Of a DNA stretch of 64,000 nucleotides, positions 9,391 to 19,379 are shown in pieces. Made by a program: the position numbers and the translations under genes. A model generated the notes under the pieces. The model had not been told where the DNA came from and made no database searches. It saw only the letters and a program-made list of their open reading frames with translations. This DNA comes from Chlamydiales bacterium (GTDB lineage: Bacteria; Chlamydiota; Chlamydiia; Chlamydiales; Simkaniaceae). Location: contig JACKPO010000001.1 of NCBI GenBank assembly GCA_024233515.1, positions 248,001 through 312,000 on the forward strand. Reading direction: 5' to 3'. Every line of letters begins with the position of its first letter. Positions within the stretch are counted from its first letter, which is position 1.

Positions 9391-11018
9391 CGTTTTAACT
9401 TTTCAACTGTTCGAATTTCTTGTCCTAAACGGCCCAGCTCATACCCATCATAATCGACGAATCGAAAGAACCGTTCGAATTCTGGGAAGGTATGAGAAAC
9501 TTGCTTCGCCATTTCTTGCGCAACAAAGCGATACATCGGGTGACCTGCAGGAGAAGAACGAAGATCACAAAGCCACTGGAGCGCTCTAAGATTGATGTGA
9601 AAATACCAATGGATATTGTAGGCCATCGGAACAACATATTGCGCTTCTTCTGGAAGTTCTGAGGCAATCTCGTCATAGGTTTCTTTCGCTCGCTCCATCG
9701 CTTCCTGGTAATCTTTCTCCATCTCAGTCCCAAGAATTTCTTTTGGAATATAGTATCCTAAATTACAAGTTAGGAGCTGTCTTTCCTGAGTCAACGTGCG
9801 ATGCCGTTGCAAGTCACGGTAAATTCCATAGTCAGCTACAATTTCAAATGTGAAGGTCGCGTGCTCAAGCGCTCTTGGGGATTTATGACGCCGATTTTCC
9901 CGGAACATACACCCTGCTTCCAGAATTTTCCCTAAATCTTCTTTAGGGAGCCGGCGACACATCTCTTGAAGTTCCATCAGCCCTTTGTCTGATTGATTGA
10001 ATAAGAGCGCAGCACCTACTTTAGTTGGAGCTTCTTTATCAAAATTCACAAGACGAACCATTGGCTCTGAATGAGGCTTGATTTCACCTGCGTACCGCTG
10101 ACTCAGAAGACCTAACTCCTCATTCATCCGCTCCATATACTCTGCGTAGGTATTCTGATACTTATGCCCAACATCTGCTCTTCTTACGAAAGATGGGATG
10201 ACTTTTGAAAGTTCTTGATGAGCCGTCTTCCCAATTTCTTGCAGCTCAGAGAGGTTATGACAATTTAATTTTTGGATGAGTGTTTCAAAAAACCGGCCAT
10301 TTCCATATAGTCCCATATTGGTCAAAGCACTTGCAGGGAGAAGGCCACGGAGACAATCTAATACTTTTGCACGAAGTGCTGCTGTATACGCAACCTTAGA
10401 AACGTCAGGCTCCTTTGGAAAAGTTTTTTCTATTTGCTCTGTCAAAGGAGGAATCAATTTTCCGTAAATCTCAAAGAGATGATTGCACGTGTTGACATAC
10501 TTATCTCGAAAGGCAGAGGCCATGAGATTCGGTTCACGATGGAAGAGATATTCCCCTTCATACTTTTGATCGAAATAGATATAACGTGTTGACTTTTCTA
10601 GAGGAGAGCCCCCAATCCGCGCATCTTCAATCACCTTTGCAGCAATCATTGAAACGTTTTCTACTGCAAGGTGCGCTCCACCCAATTCTCCGATGGAATC
10701 ATCGCCATATCCATCGAGAATGCGATCATAAAAATTTTGCGCCTTTTTAATTGCGACACTCTGATCTTCAAGCTCATTGACTTCCTCATCATCTTTTTGC
10801 CCTGAAATAGTAGAAAACGCTGTCTCTTCATTCAGAATAAATTCTTTTAAGAGAAGAGAACGGAGTCCTAAACTTGACCGCGAATAGCGAGAAAAGAGAG
10901 CCCCTTTGATGACTTCAGGGAGATTACGCAAGCAGAAGATATGACTCGAAGTATTTGTGACATATTTTCTAATGATTTTAAGTTGCGCTTCAGTAAATTC
11001 TTCGTAGTCGTTCAACAT
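9387..11018 (-). CDS. thyX: Double-length FAD-dependent thymidylate synthase
   Basis: ThyX makes dTMP from dUMP using methylene-tetrahydrofolate and FAD. At 543 residues it is about twice the usual ThyX length because it holds two Thy1-like halves. The first half has FSRYSRSSLGLRSLL near residue 45. The second has the clearer signature LQRHRTLTQERQLL near residue 410, which corresponds to the RHR...S-type motif. Doubled ThyX proteins next to hemB are, as I recall, characteristic of Chlamydiae. It heads the minus-strand run with the two TyrP genes and uvrB and diverges from hemB. Confidence 0.9.
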   Translation of the reverse strand: MLNDYEEFTEAQLKIIRKYVTNTSSHIFCLRNLPEVIKGALFSRYSRSSLGLRSLLLKEFILNEETAFSTISGQKDDEEVNELEDQSVAIKKAQNFYDRILDGYGDDSIGELGGAHLAVENVSMIAAKVIEDARIGGSPLEKSTRYIYFDQKYEGEYLFHREPNLMASAFRDKYVNTCNHLFEIYGKLIPPLTEQIEKTFPKEPDVSKVAYTAALRAKVLDCLRGLLPASALTNMGLYGNGRFFETLIQKLNCHNLSELQEIGKTAHQELSKVIPSFVRRADVGHKYQNTYAEYMERMNEELGLLSQRYAGEIKPHSEPMVRLVNFDKEAPTKVGAALLFNQSDKGLMELQEMCRRLPKEDLGKILEAGCMFRENRRHKSPRALEHATFTFEIVADYGIYRDLQRHRTLTQERQLLTCNLGYYIPKEILGTEMEKDYQEAMERAKETYDEIASELPEEAQYVVPMAYNIHWYFHINLRALQWLCDLRSSPAGHPMYRFVAQEMAKQVSHTFPEFERFFRFVDYDGYELGRLGQEIRTVEKLKR

Positions 11019-11119
11019 GTGGTAAGGCTCCTATTTCTTATACCGGTCGCAAAAGAATCGAGTGTAACTTTTTCCCTCTTTTTTGATAACCCTTGTAGTA
11101 GAATTCACGATTTCATAAG

Positions 11120-12124
11120 ATGCAAAACATGATTTTAAAAACTGCTCATGATCTTTTAAAACGACCAAGAAGAAATCGAAAATCTCCCGCAATTCGCGCT
11201 CTTGTGCGAGAAACAAACTTGCAAACAAACGATCTTATTGTCCCATTTTTTATCGTAGAGGGAACGGAGCAACGAATTCCTATCCCTTCTATGCCAGGAG
11301 TTGACCGTCTTTCAATCGATGTTCTTATTAAAGAGGCTGAACTCCTCCATGCTCAAGGAATCCAAGGTATCGCACTCTTCCCTGTGATTGACCCTTCGCT
11401 AAAAGATCAGTCAGGCCTAGAAGCATGGAATCCAACGTCTCTAATCCCTCAAGCCATAAAGACTTTGAAAAATGAACTCCCGACGCTTTGTGTGATCAAT
11501 GATATCGCCTTAGACCCCTTTACTTCTCACGGTCATGATGGCATCGTCAATGCCCATGGAGAGATCGACAACGATGAAACCCTTGATGCTTTGGTAAAGC
11601 AAGCGCTATGCTATGCAGCTGCAGGGAGCGATATGGTCGCCCCGAGTGACATGATGGATGGCAGAGTCAAAGTCATCCGACGAGCGCTTGATCAAGAAGG
11701 CTTTACGCAAACCTCTATCCTCTCCTACGCAGCAAAGTATGCCTCGGCTTTCTATGGTCCTTTTCGCGATGCAATCCAAACCACTCTAACTTTCGGGGAT
11801 AAAAAAACCTACCAACTCGATCCGGCAAATAAACGGGAAGCCATCAAAGAGGCCCTTCTGGACGAGGAAGAAGGAGCCGATATGCTCCTTGTCAAACCAG
11901 GCCTTCCCTATCTAGACATTATTTCTGCTATCAAAGAAAAAAGTTCTCTCCCTGTTGGGGCTTACCATGTTAGCGGAGAATATGCAATGGTGATGGCAGC
12001 GCAGGAGAAAGGATTCATCAACGCAGAAGCTGTTTTTCTAGAGTCTCTTACCTCCCTAAAACGTGCCGGCGCAGACTTCATTTTTACCTACGCAGCTCCC
12101 CAACTGCTAGGTTTACTAAATTAA
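11120..12124 (+). CDS. hemB: Delta-aminolevulinic acid dehydratase (porphobilinogen synthase)
   Basis: HemB condenses two 5-aminolevulinate molecules to porphobilinogen in haem synthesis. At 334 residues it is normal length. The two Schiff-base lysines are in SYAAKYAS and LLVKPGLPY. The metal-site segment reads DIALDPFTSHGHDG without the cysteines of zinc-type enzymes, so a magnesium-dependent enzyme is expected. ATG 11120 and ATG 11129 are both possible starts. It diverges from thyX, the order seen in Chlamydia. Confidence 0.95.
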   Translation: MQNMILKTAHDLLKRPRRNRKSPAIRALVRETNLQTNDLIVPFFIVEGTEQRIPIPSMPGVDRLSIDVLIKEAELLHAQGIQGIALFPVIDPSLKDQSGLEAWNPTSLIPQAIKTLKNELPTLCVINDIALDPFTSHGHDGIVNAHGEIDNDETLDALVKQALCYAAAGSDMVAPSDMMDGRVKVIRRALDQEGFTQTSILSYAAKYASAFYGPFRDAIQTTLTFGDKKTYQLDPANKREAIKEALLDEEEGADMLLVKPGLPYLDIISAIKEKSSLPVGAYHVSGEYAMVMAAQEKGFINAEAVFLESLTSLKRAGADFIFTYAAPQLLGLLN

Positions 12125-12176
12125 TGATCTATGACACCATTAGGTTAGGGACTGTCAAAAAATGTGGGGGGGAACC

Positions 12177-12596
12177 ATGATAGAAAACGGGAAGCAGGTG
12201 GCTATCGAATATAGTGTGTTTTCTGATGATAACACACAGATAGACACAAACGTGGGGAAAGATCCCCTTATCTTTCTTTTTGGGGCGCACCAAATATTAC
12301 CTGCACTAGAAGAGGCGCTTCGTGGGCTCGAAGTCGGTGATAACAAAGAAGTAACTCTTGAACCTCAGCATGCCTACGGTGATGTCAATCCACAGGCTTT
12401 CAAAAAAGTTGCTTCAAAGCTTATTCCTGAAGACCTTCGGTATGAAGGAGCTCTACTCGTTGTGTCTGATGAACAATTTGGAGAGATGTTGATTCGGGTC
12501 GATAGCGTTGAGGGAGAAGAAGTTGTTCTCGACTTCAATCACCCCCTTGCTGGAAAAACCCTTAAGTTTGATGTAAAGGTGCTTGACATCTCCTAA
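12177..12596 (+). CDS. SlyD-like FKBP peptidyl-prolyl isomerase
   Basis: A 139-residue FKBP-type prolyl isomerase of the SlyD subfamily. It opens with a short FKBP strand (VAIEYSVFS), continues with PALEEALRGLEVGD and EPQHAYGDV, and has an inserted flap domain before the closing FHNHPLAGKTL-like segment (here FNHPLAGKTL). It lacks the histidine-rich metal-binding tail of E. coli SlyD. The ATG at 12177 is preceded closely by GGGGGGAA, so I prefer it to the ATG at 12162. It has no signal peptide, which points to a cytoplasmic folding helper. It ends convergently against the YjbH-like gene. Confidence 0.88.
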   Translation: MIENGKQVAIEYSVFSDDNTQIDTNVGKDPLIFLFGAHQILPALEEALRGLEVGDNKEVTLEPQHAYGDVNPQAFKKVASKLIPEDLRYEGALLVVSDEQFGEMLIRVDSVEGEEVVLDFNHPLAGKTLKFDVKVLDIS

Positions 12597-14758
12597 AAAG
12601 AGTCATTCTCCCTCTCTCTTTGGAGGGTAGGGTAAAGCCTTTTTCCTGTGGCTGCGCGGGCTCCCGTATCGCGTAGCCATACCGATAGAGCGTACGGAAT
12701 GTACGTTCGACTACTTTTTTTCAGGAAAAAATCAAATGGGATTAAAAACGCAATTCCCTTGTCGCGGTACCGGCTGCCGTTGACGATATCATGAGCATTC
12801 GTCATGCTATACCAAACAGAAAATCTAAATCCACTCGAGAAATAGCGTCCTAATTCAAAACGGGCTCCAACATCGCGTGCCAAAAACTTGCCCACGCTTA
12901 CTTTGAAGTCAAGCTGAAGAGGGCGCACAACGTAATAAAAGTCTAAAAAGTACTGGTACCCAATATAATGGACAAATTCAGGATCATATCCATTAAATTT
13001 TCGGATATTTGTTGTAAATCCGAGTCCATGGGTCTTCCGCTTTAACACTCCAGCCGCTTCCACACCAATCGCCCAGCATTGCTGTGCAGGATAATAGAGA
13101 AATTCCGCAGCCACTCCTCCATAAGCCGACTCAAAATACCCAGTAGCCACCCGACCATACCACCCTTTCTTCATGGCCCACCCTCGCTGCAAATAAGCTT
13201 CTTCTAATGAAAAGGTATTAGTTTTGAAATAATTCACTGAATCTGAACGAACATTCAACAGCTCTGAGGGGTTGAGAATGTCCATGTCCCCTACGTCTGA
13301 AAGGCTCGACTTAATGTTGTAAGCTCCTTGAATCTTATAGTAGAGTTGATCGAAAAGGTATCCTTCTGGTCCCGCAATAATCCCTGCACTATATTTAAAC
13401 TTTCCGGTCGCACTTCCAAAAAATGTTAAAAGACGGGGACGGATATTGAAGGTCCAAATCGCTTTTGATCGATGATAAAGAAGGGTGCCTTCGTAGACGT
13501 TAGGAGGAGAAGAGGGTTCCCGCATAGGTGAAAGCGTTTGAAATTCGTATTCCCCGATCTTTCCCGATAAAAGCCGCGAAAGATCTTCCCGACGGTAACA
13601 ATACTCATGGGTAGGAATTCCATCAGCTTCTATCACCACTACCACCCTTTCAATGTTTACAGGGGTCAAAGCGGCAAGAACCTGATCGATACGTTCCTTA
13701 ACATCTCGTTCTTCTCGATAGCGAGTATTTACAATCTTCATCCAGAGCGTTTGCTCTCGCTTTTCACCTGTTGTTAGATAGATCTGGTAAAGACTTAATC
13801 CTTGCTCGTTCATTGCAAAAGCCATTTCCTGAGAAACCTCTTTCCCATTCCTTAAATGACCTAAAGGCTCAATATCAATGGGCGCGCGATAGATGGGTGG
13901 ATCATCGACTTTAGGGAACAACCCTTTTGTCTCTCCGATATTGTAATTCAATGAAGCTGAAGCAGCAATTTTCTCCCCTCGAATTGTGCTTACACTCAGC
14001 TGTAAAACATCGAAGACCGAAGTCGTTAGTCCAAGATTAATCCGGCTCTTGACTCGACGAGCTTTGGGGTGCTCAAAATGGTGATCCTTATAATTCGTTG
14101 CATCCCATTCTCCAAGAAGGGTCAATCGATTTAGCACAGGAATCTTCCACTGCCTGAAAGGAGTCCAACCAATCCCCCCAAAAAACCCTTTGATTCTCCC
14201 TTTTCCCCAACCCAATGTTGCTTCTAAATTCCACCCTAAAAACTCCTTCGTCCCGACAACATAAAAGGCATGAAACCGTTTCGAACCATAAAAGTCCTCT
14301 AAGCCCACAGCAATTTCAGGAAAATAGGGGAACCCATCTTTTTTTTGCAAAAGGGCAACCTTCAAATTCGCCCCTCGATCGGTATAATCTCCAAAACCTG
14401 TTGCCCCTAAAGAAGGATCGGGAACACCCATATAAGTAGTATAATTGATCCCAAATTCTAACCTTTCAAGCGCCTGCAATGTTGCAGCATAATTCCTGTA
14501 CGGAGGAAGATAGGCAAACCCCACTGCAGCTTTCCCCACCTCATTCATTCTTGCAGAAGGCATCACGAAATACCCACCCATCAAGGAATAATTATAATGA
14601 AACGGGAGTGCCTCAGAAATTTCTTGATTCACCTCGTTGACAATCGTGAGATCGCGAAAAAGCCCTGATACATCGTCCTCCGCACTCAGGTAGGGAGCGG
14701 CCAATAAAGCTAAGATAACAATTCTATTAAACAAGCAACACTTAGGTTGTAGTTTCAA
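12593..14758 (-). CDS. YjbH-like outer-membrane protein
   Basis: A 721-residue exported protein. After a hydrophobic N-terminus (RIVILALLAAPYLSA) comes the YjbH opening GGYFVMPSARMNEVGKAA, then long alternating aromatic segments typical of outer-membrane beta-strands. The C-terminus includes the family-like DKGIAFLIPFDFF. YjbH proteins are linked to exopolysaccharide secretion and are usually encoded with YjbEFG; none of those is nearby. It ends convergently with the FKBP gene (4-base overlap) and diverges from a small hypothetical gene. The assignment rests on motif resemblance. Confidence 0.75.
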   Translation of the reverse strand: MKLQPKCCLFNRIVILALLAAPYLSAEDDVSGLFRDLTIVNEVNQEISEALPFHYNYSLMGGYFVMPSARMNEVGKAAVGFAYLPPYRNYAATLQALERLEFGINYTTYMGVPDPSLGATGFGDYTDRGANLKVALLQKKDGFPYFPEIAVGLEDFYGSKRFHAFYVVGTKEFLGWNLEATLGWGKGRIKGFFGGIGWTPFRQWKIPVLNRLTLLGEWDATNYKDHHFEHPKARRVKSRINLGLTTSVFDVLQLSVSTIRGEKIAASASLNYNIGETKGLFPKVDDPPIYRAPIDIEPLGHLRNGKEVSQEMAFAMNEQGLSLYQIYLTTGEKREQTLWMKIVNTRYREERDVKERIDQVLAALTPVNIERVVVVIEADGIPTHEYCYRREDLSRLLSGKIGEYEFQTLSPMREPSSPPNVYEGTLLYHRSKAIWTFNIRPRLLTFFGSATGKFKYSAGIIAGPEGYLFDQLYYKIQGAYNIKSSLSDVGDMDILNPSELLNVRSDSVNYFKTNTFSLEEAYLQRGWAMKKGWYGRVATGYFESAYGGVAAEFLYYPAQQCWAIGVEAAGVLKRKTHGLGFTTNIRKFNGYDPEFVHYIGYQYFLDFYYVVRPLQLDFKVSVGKFLARDVGARFELGRYFSSGFRFSVWYSMTNAHDIVNGSRYRDKGIAFLIPFDFFLKKSSRTYIPYALSVWLRDTGARAATGKRLYPTLQRERENDSF

Positions 14759-14921
14759 AAATCATTAAAATTCGCAATTATCAGAGAAAAAATCAAGTTT
14801 TTATTCTACTTGTAAAGACAATATTTTATTGCTTTTATTATACGACAACTAATGCTATTATCTCGCAATTATTAAACAAATGAAAACACGATAACTAAAT
14901 AGTTATTTTTTGAGGGTTATT

Positions 14922-15119
14922 ATGGACATCCTTTATACGTCTTTTTTACAACAACTCGTTCAAGCAAGCAATAGCTTAAAGCACAATGAAGAGGTCAACG
15001 AAAAAAAACACCTGGCCTTACTTGCTTATCTTTCGAAAATGGTTCTTTCCCTGGAAAATCTTTTCGGTGAATTCAATCGTCAAGATATTGCTCAGCATAC
15101 TGCCAAAGTGCGTACTTAA
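14922..15119 (+). CDS. Small hypothetical protein (65 aa)
   Basis: A short protein starting MDILYTSFLQQ. The ATG at 14922 is preceded at suitable spacing by TGAGG; a TTG at 14910 is possible but less likely. It is predicted alpha-helical, with no signal peptide, membrane segment or recognised domain. Its end overlaps the end of nqrA on the other strand by 47 bases. It fills a clear gap between divergent yjbH and convergent nqrA and has its own AT-rich upstream region. Chlamydia has a small unknown gene near nqrA and greA, but I cannot show homology. Confidence 0.5.
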   Translation: MDILYTSFLQQLVQASNSLKHNEEVNEKKHLALLAYLSKMVLSLENLFGEFNRQDIAQHTAKVRT

Positions 15120-16380
15120 CAATTTCGGGCATCTCGATTTTAGAAGGACAAATAAAAGCAGGAAGAGCAAAGTCTTCAGGGGCAACCTCCAATAGCCCCA
15201 AAGCCTCACTTTTCTCATATTCTTCTGTAAGGAGGGTCTTGATGAGAGGCAAAGTCTCGATGTTTAGAGGCATCACAGGATCATAGATTGCTCCATCAAC
15301 AAAGGCTCTCTCCTCTCCGTGTTGCAGAGCGGTAAATCCGAGCTTTTTCCCCTGAAAAAAATAGGCTTTAGAGGCGGTGTATCCTTTCCGATGTATCTTC
15401 AAAAAATGAAGGAACTCTCTCTTTTCTTCTCCTTCTGGGAAAGCACAAGCTACGTGATGGTGAAACCCTAAATATCCAATCGAAGAAGACCCATTAAGAG
15501 GATCCCCTGAAATCACTCTGGTCTCTGAACCCACTTTTCCCGTTAAACTTTCCAAAGGTATACCCCGATTCACACGGTAGAACCCTCTTTTTTCTTCCGG
15601 TATCCCCTCTCCTCCAACTCCTATCACTTTATCGGTATAATATTTCCCTTCCTTCAGCCACGATCCGACAGCAACCACATCGGACACAGAAAGGACCCAA
15701 ATGGATTGATCATTTCTTCTGATTGGGTGAATCGCGGCGATATGAACAGAAGGGTTTCCAATCGGATGGGGTCCAGCTGCAGTATGAACTTCCCCATGAA
15801 CAGATTGGATAAAAGAAGGACAACTCGACCCCTCTCTACAAACAATATGAAGGGGAGCAAGAGTTTTTAATCCTTCAAGACCAGCTTCAAAAAGCTCTTC
15901 TTGTCCAGCAACCTGCAGTTCTGCCGGAGGAGCAAAGGGGGCAGATTCAATTGCTCTAACAAAGATCGCCTCAGGCTTTTTATCAGGATGAGCGATTCGT
16001 TCGCAGGGACGCATCAAGATATGAGGAAACAGCCCCCCCTCCATTAAATTGCTCATGGATCCGTTGATCTTCCGATAGGGAGTCTGTTTTTGATCTGTTT
16101 CGATAACAACGGAGAGGATACGTCGTTTTGCCCCACGGATAATTTTTTTGATTTTCCCTGAACCTGGAGAAACAAAAACTCTTCCTGGACATTTTTTGTC
16201 CAGAGCAATCGGCTCACCGACCCTGATCTCTTCTCCCTCTTTTTTCAACAGAGTAAAGAGGAGCCTTTCAAAAGAACTTAGATCCAGAGCCACCTCATTT
16301 GAGAGCGGAAGCTGTTTGACCTCCCCCTGAGGCATAGCTGAGAGTGGGATGTCGAGCCCTTTTTTTATTTTTATCTTCAT
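15073..16380 (-). CDS. nqrA: Na+-translocating NADH:quinone reductase subunit A
   Basis: At 435 residues it is close to normal NqrA length. NqrA is the peripheral quinone-associated subunit of the sodium-pumping NADH dehydrogenase. The N-terminus carries the typical GLDIPLSAMPQG and PGSGKIKKIIRGAKR segments, and the central VGSETRVISGDPLNG is a family block. No other nqr subunit is adjacent, as in Chlamydia, where nqrA stands apart from nqrBCDEF. It diverges from greA and overlaps a small hypothetical gene at its 3' end. Confidence 0.93.
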   Translation of the reverse strand: MKIKIKKGLDIPLSAMPQGEVKQLPLSNEVALDLSSFERLLFTLLKKEGEEIRVGEPIALDKKCPGRVFVSPGSGKIKKIIRGAKRRILSVVIETDQKQTPYRKINGSMSNLMEGGLFPHILMRPCERIAHPDKKPEAIFVRAIESAPFAPPAELQVAGQEELFEAGLEGLKTLAPLHIVCREGSSCPSFIQSVHGEVHTAAGPHPIGNPSVHIAAIHPIRRNDQSIWVLSVSDVVAVGSWLKEGKYYTDKVIGVGGEGIPEEKRGFYRVNRGIPLESLTGKVGSETRVISGDPLNGSSSIGYLGFHHHVACAFPEGEEKREFLHFLKIHRKGYTASKAYFFQGKKLGFTALQHGEERAFVDGAIYDPVMPLNIETLPLIKTLLTEEYEKSEALGLLEVAPEDFALPAFICPSKIEMPEIVKYALWQYAEQYLDD

Positions 16381-16561
16381 TTAGATCATCCGTATCATTT
16401 TAAATTTTCATCATAACGAGAACAGAGTCGTTTTTACAATTCAAAAATACTATGGGATGTCTAAGGCAAGAATGCTTAAGGAACGAAACTCTCTAGTACT
16501 CATTGAAGTTTATTTTGATAATTTATATACTTCTCTCAATGAACCAGTAGGAAAATTAATT

Positions 16562-18736
16562 ATGTCGATGAGTTATTTAGGCCAATTCCAAAAGCATCTT
16601 GGAAATCATGACTATCCCTCTTTTTTAACTTTATGGGAAGAATACTGTTTAGGGGATGAAGTCGATGGAGATGAGCTCAAAAGAGTTCTATCTAGTGTTA
16701 AGAACTCAGAACTCGCGAACCCATTTGGACGTCACGTTGAAAATGCCCTTGTATTATGGGAAAAAATCAAGGGGTCAGACCTTGGACACGACATCTTCAA
16801 ACTCATCTTCGACCTGCAAACAACGAACACTCCTCAACTTGCCCAACTTGCCCTGGACTATCTTAAAGAGCGATATCCTGAAGACAAATATTTCAACGAT
16901 AAAATCCGTCTCACTGGGCTTAGAGAAGCGATTAGCTTCCAGGGTGCGGTCAGTAATTTCGAACTATTGACTCATATGAAAAAAGGGAATTTCGTCTTCC
17001 ATTCCGGAGGATGGGGTATTGGAGAGATTATTGATGTCTCATTCTTACGGGAGCAGTTGGAAATTGAATTTGATTATGTCCCAGGAAAAAAAGATCTCTC
17101 GTTCGAGAACGCCTTTAATACTTTAATTCCTATTCCAGATGACCACTTTTTAGCTCTTCGTTTTGGAAGCCCTGATGAACTGGAAGAACGAGCAAAGAAA
17201 AATCCTGTTGAAGTCATTCATATGCTTCTTAAAGACCTTGGCCCCTCAACTGCAGCTGAAATTAAAGAGGAACTCTGTGAACTCGTGATTCCTGAAGAAG
17301 AGTGGGCACGTTGGTGGCAAACAGCGCGATCCAAAGTCAAAAAGGATACCCTGATTGAAACACCCGAAGAGTTGCGTAAACCATTTAAGTTGCGTGAGTC
17401 AGAGGTCTCGCATGAAGACCGTCTTCATAAGGCGCTCGAAAAAAAACCTAATGCCGATCAGTTGATTCAAATTATCTACACTTTCTTGAGAGATTTTCCA
17501 CAAATAACCAAAAATGAAGAATTCCGAAAAAACCTTGAAGAAAAATTAAGGGAAGCACTGTCTAAAGGAGAGTTAACTGATAGTCAAGAGCTTGTTCTCC
17601 ACTTCTTCATTGAAGACCTCAACGAAGGGCAAGATTATTCTCCAACCAAAGAGCTCATCAAACGCTTCACTTCCCCAGAAGATGTTGTGAACGGCATCGA
17701 TGTCATTGCATTCAAAAAACGCGCGCTCTATGACATTCGAAAACTACGCGAAGAGTGGATTGAAATTTTCCTAAATCTTTTACTCGCTATCGACCAAAGC
17801 CCTCTAAGAGACTATATCCTTACCGAGCTTATTCAAGCTAAAAAAGAGGATAAAATCATTGAAAAGCTCGAGGAGCTTCTAACATTCCCGAGCCGCTACC
17901 CTGGAGTCCTTCTTTGGTATTTCCAAAAGATCATGAAGGATGAGTCTCTTCCTCATGGGAAAATAGAGGGGAAAAATCGATTTTTTGAGTCCCTTCTTAT
18001 TCTTCTCAGTCAGTTGGAGCAAGATTCAACACAGCGAGATCAAATTAAAAAAACGCTCACCTTCTTGACAACAGCCCGTTACAATAACGTTAGGAAGATT
18101 TTCCAGACCGCTTCGATAGAAGCAGTCCAGGAATTCCTCCTACTGGCAACAAAATGTCAAAGCTTAACCGATCATGACATTAAAATTTTCCACTCCCTTG
18201 CAGAGGTTGTTCATCCCTCTCTTGCTAAGATGGGGAAAAAATATAAAGACGAAGAAAATACGGAAGAAAATGTCATTTGGACCACAGAAGCTGGTTACCA
18301 TAAGATCAAGTCGAGGATTCATGAGATTTCAACTGTAGAAACAGTCGATAATGCTCGTGAAATCGAAGAAGCAAGGGCCCTAGGAGACCTCCGCGAGAAT
18401 GCTGAGTTTAAGGCTGCAAAAGAACGCCGATCACGCCTTCAGAGTGAACTAAGAACTCTTTCCGAACAATTCAATCGGGCAAGAATTCTCACAAAAAATG
18501 ACGTCCATACGACTGAAGTAAGTGTCGGAGTCATCGTTGACTGTGAAGATCAGGATGGCAATTCCCTCTCCTATACCCTTCTTGGTCCCTGGGAGGCCGA
18601 TCCTGACAAAAACATCTTATCCTTCCAATCAAAGCTTGCTCAAAGTTTGATGGGACATAAAAAGGGTGATAAAGTTTCAGTTCAAGGAAAAACACTGACA
18701 ATCTCTAACTTGCGCAATTATTTTGAAACCCTTTAA
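16562..18736 (+). CDS. greA: GreA transcription factor with a long N-terminal extension
   Basis: The last about 155 residues are a complete GreA: a coiled coil with the acidic tip GDLRENAEFKAAKERR, then the FKBP-like C-terminal domain (VSVGVIVDCEDQDGN...KKGDKV). GreA rescues backtracked RNA polymerase by stimulating transcript cleavage. The preceding about 560 residues are helical and charged and unlike ordinary 160-residue GreA. The same extra-long form occurs in Chlamydia beside nqrA. I chose the ATG at 16562 (MSMSYLGQFQ) because AGGA lies upstream; an in-frame ATG at 16457 would add 35 poorly typical residues. Confidence 0.92.
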   Translation: MSMSYLGQFQKHLGNHDYPSFLTLWEEYCLGDEVDGDELKRVLSSVKNSELANPFGRHVENALVLWEKIKGSDLGHDIFKLIFDLQTTNTPQLAQLALDYLKERYPEDKYFNDKIRLTGLREAISFQGAVSNFELLTHMKKGNFVFHSGGWGIGEIIDVSFLREQLEIEFDYVPGKKDLSFENAFNTLIPIPDDHFLALRFGSPDELEERAKKNPVEVIHMLLKDLGPSTAAEIKEELCELVIPEEEWARWWQTARSKVKKDTLIETPEELRKPFKLRESEVSHEDRLHKALEKKPNADQLIQIIYTFLRDFPQITKNEEFRKNLEEKLREALSKGELTDSQELVLHFFIEDLNEGQDYSPTKELIKRFTSPEDVVNGIDVIAFKKRALYDIRKLREEWIEIFLNLLLAIDQSPLRDYILTELIQAKKEDKIIEKLEELLTFPSRYPGVLLWYFQKIMKDESLPHGKIEGKNRFFESLLILLSQLEQDSTQRDQIKKTLTFLTTARYNNVRKIFQTASIEAVQEFLLLATKCQSLTDHDIKIFHSLAEVVHPSLAKMGKKYKDEENTEENVIWTTEAGYHKIKSRIHEISTVETVDNAREIEEARALGDLRENAEFKAAKERRSRLQSELRTLSEQFNRARILTKNDVHTTEVSVGVIVDCEDQDGNSLSYTLLGPWEADPDKNILSFQSKLAQSLMGHKKGDKVSVQGKTLTISNLRNYFETL

Positions 18737-18776
18737 CATGCCTACATGAGTTTGGCTTTAATATTAGGATAGGTCC

Positions 18777-19379
18777 ATGGAAATCGTAATCGCATCAAAG
18801 AATCTTCATAAAATCCGAGAAATCCGCTCGATTTTGAAGCCACAATACCCTTTTGACTATCTTTCTCTATTAGATTTCCCCGATTATGTTCAACCCCAAG
18901 AAACAGGGAAAACCTTTGAAGAGAATGCTTTTATCAAAGCAACTCATGCAGCAGCAACTTTAAAACGATGGGTCATTGCAGATGATTCCGGACTTGTTGT
19001 TCCTGCTTTGGGTGATGCGCCGGGCGTGCATAGTGCACGTTATGCTGGGGAAGGAGCATCAGACAAGGAAAACCGCCAGAAACTAATCAAAGCTCTTGAT
19101 GGATTAGAGGAAGGGGAAAGAACAGGATACTACGCTTGTGCAGTTGCCATAGCATCTCCAGAAGGAATTCAAAAACAAGTGATTGGTTATTGCGAAGGTT
19201 CCCTTATCTTGACCCCAAGAGGGAGCCAAGGATTTGGGTACGATCCTATTTTCTTAAAATACGATTACAACAAAACCTTTGCAGAGATTGATGAAGAAAC
19301 AAAAAACAAGATTTCTCATCGTCGTAAAGCTCTTGATAAACTTGCTCCAATTCTAGAATCTCTTCTTGTTTCAAAATAG
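18777..19379 (+). CDS. rdgB: RdgB/HAM1 non-canonical purine NTP pyrophosphatase
   Basis: A 200-residue enzyme that hydrolyses dITP and XTP to keep deaminated purines out of DNA. The family blocks are all present: IASKNLHKIREI at the N-terminus, DDSGLVVPALGDAPGVHSARYAG in the middle (where the acidic residue after DD binds metal), and GFGYDPIF near the C-terminus. It follows greA by 40 bases. Its stop overlaps the next start by one base (TAGTG), so it is coupled to the YacP-like gene. Confidence 0.95.
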   Translation: MEIVIASKNLHKIREIRSILKPQYPFDYLSLLDFPDYVQPQETGKTFEENAFIKATHAAATLKRWVIADDSGLVVPALGDAPGVHSARYAGEGASDKENRQKLIKALDGLEEGERTGYYACAVAIASPEGIQKQVIGYCEGSLILTPRGSQGFGYDPIFLKYDYNKTFAEIDEETKNKISHRRKALDKLAPILESLLVSK

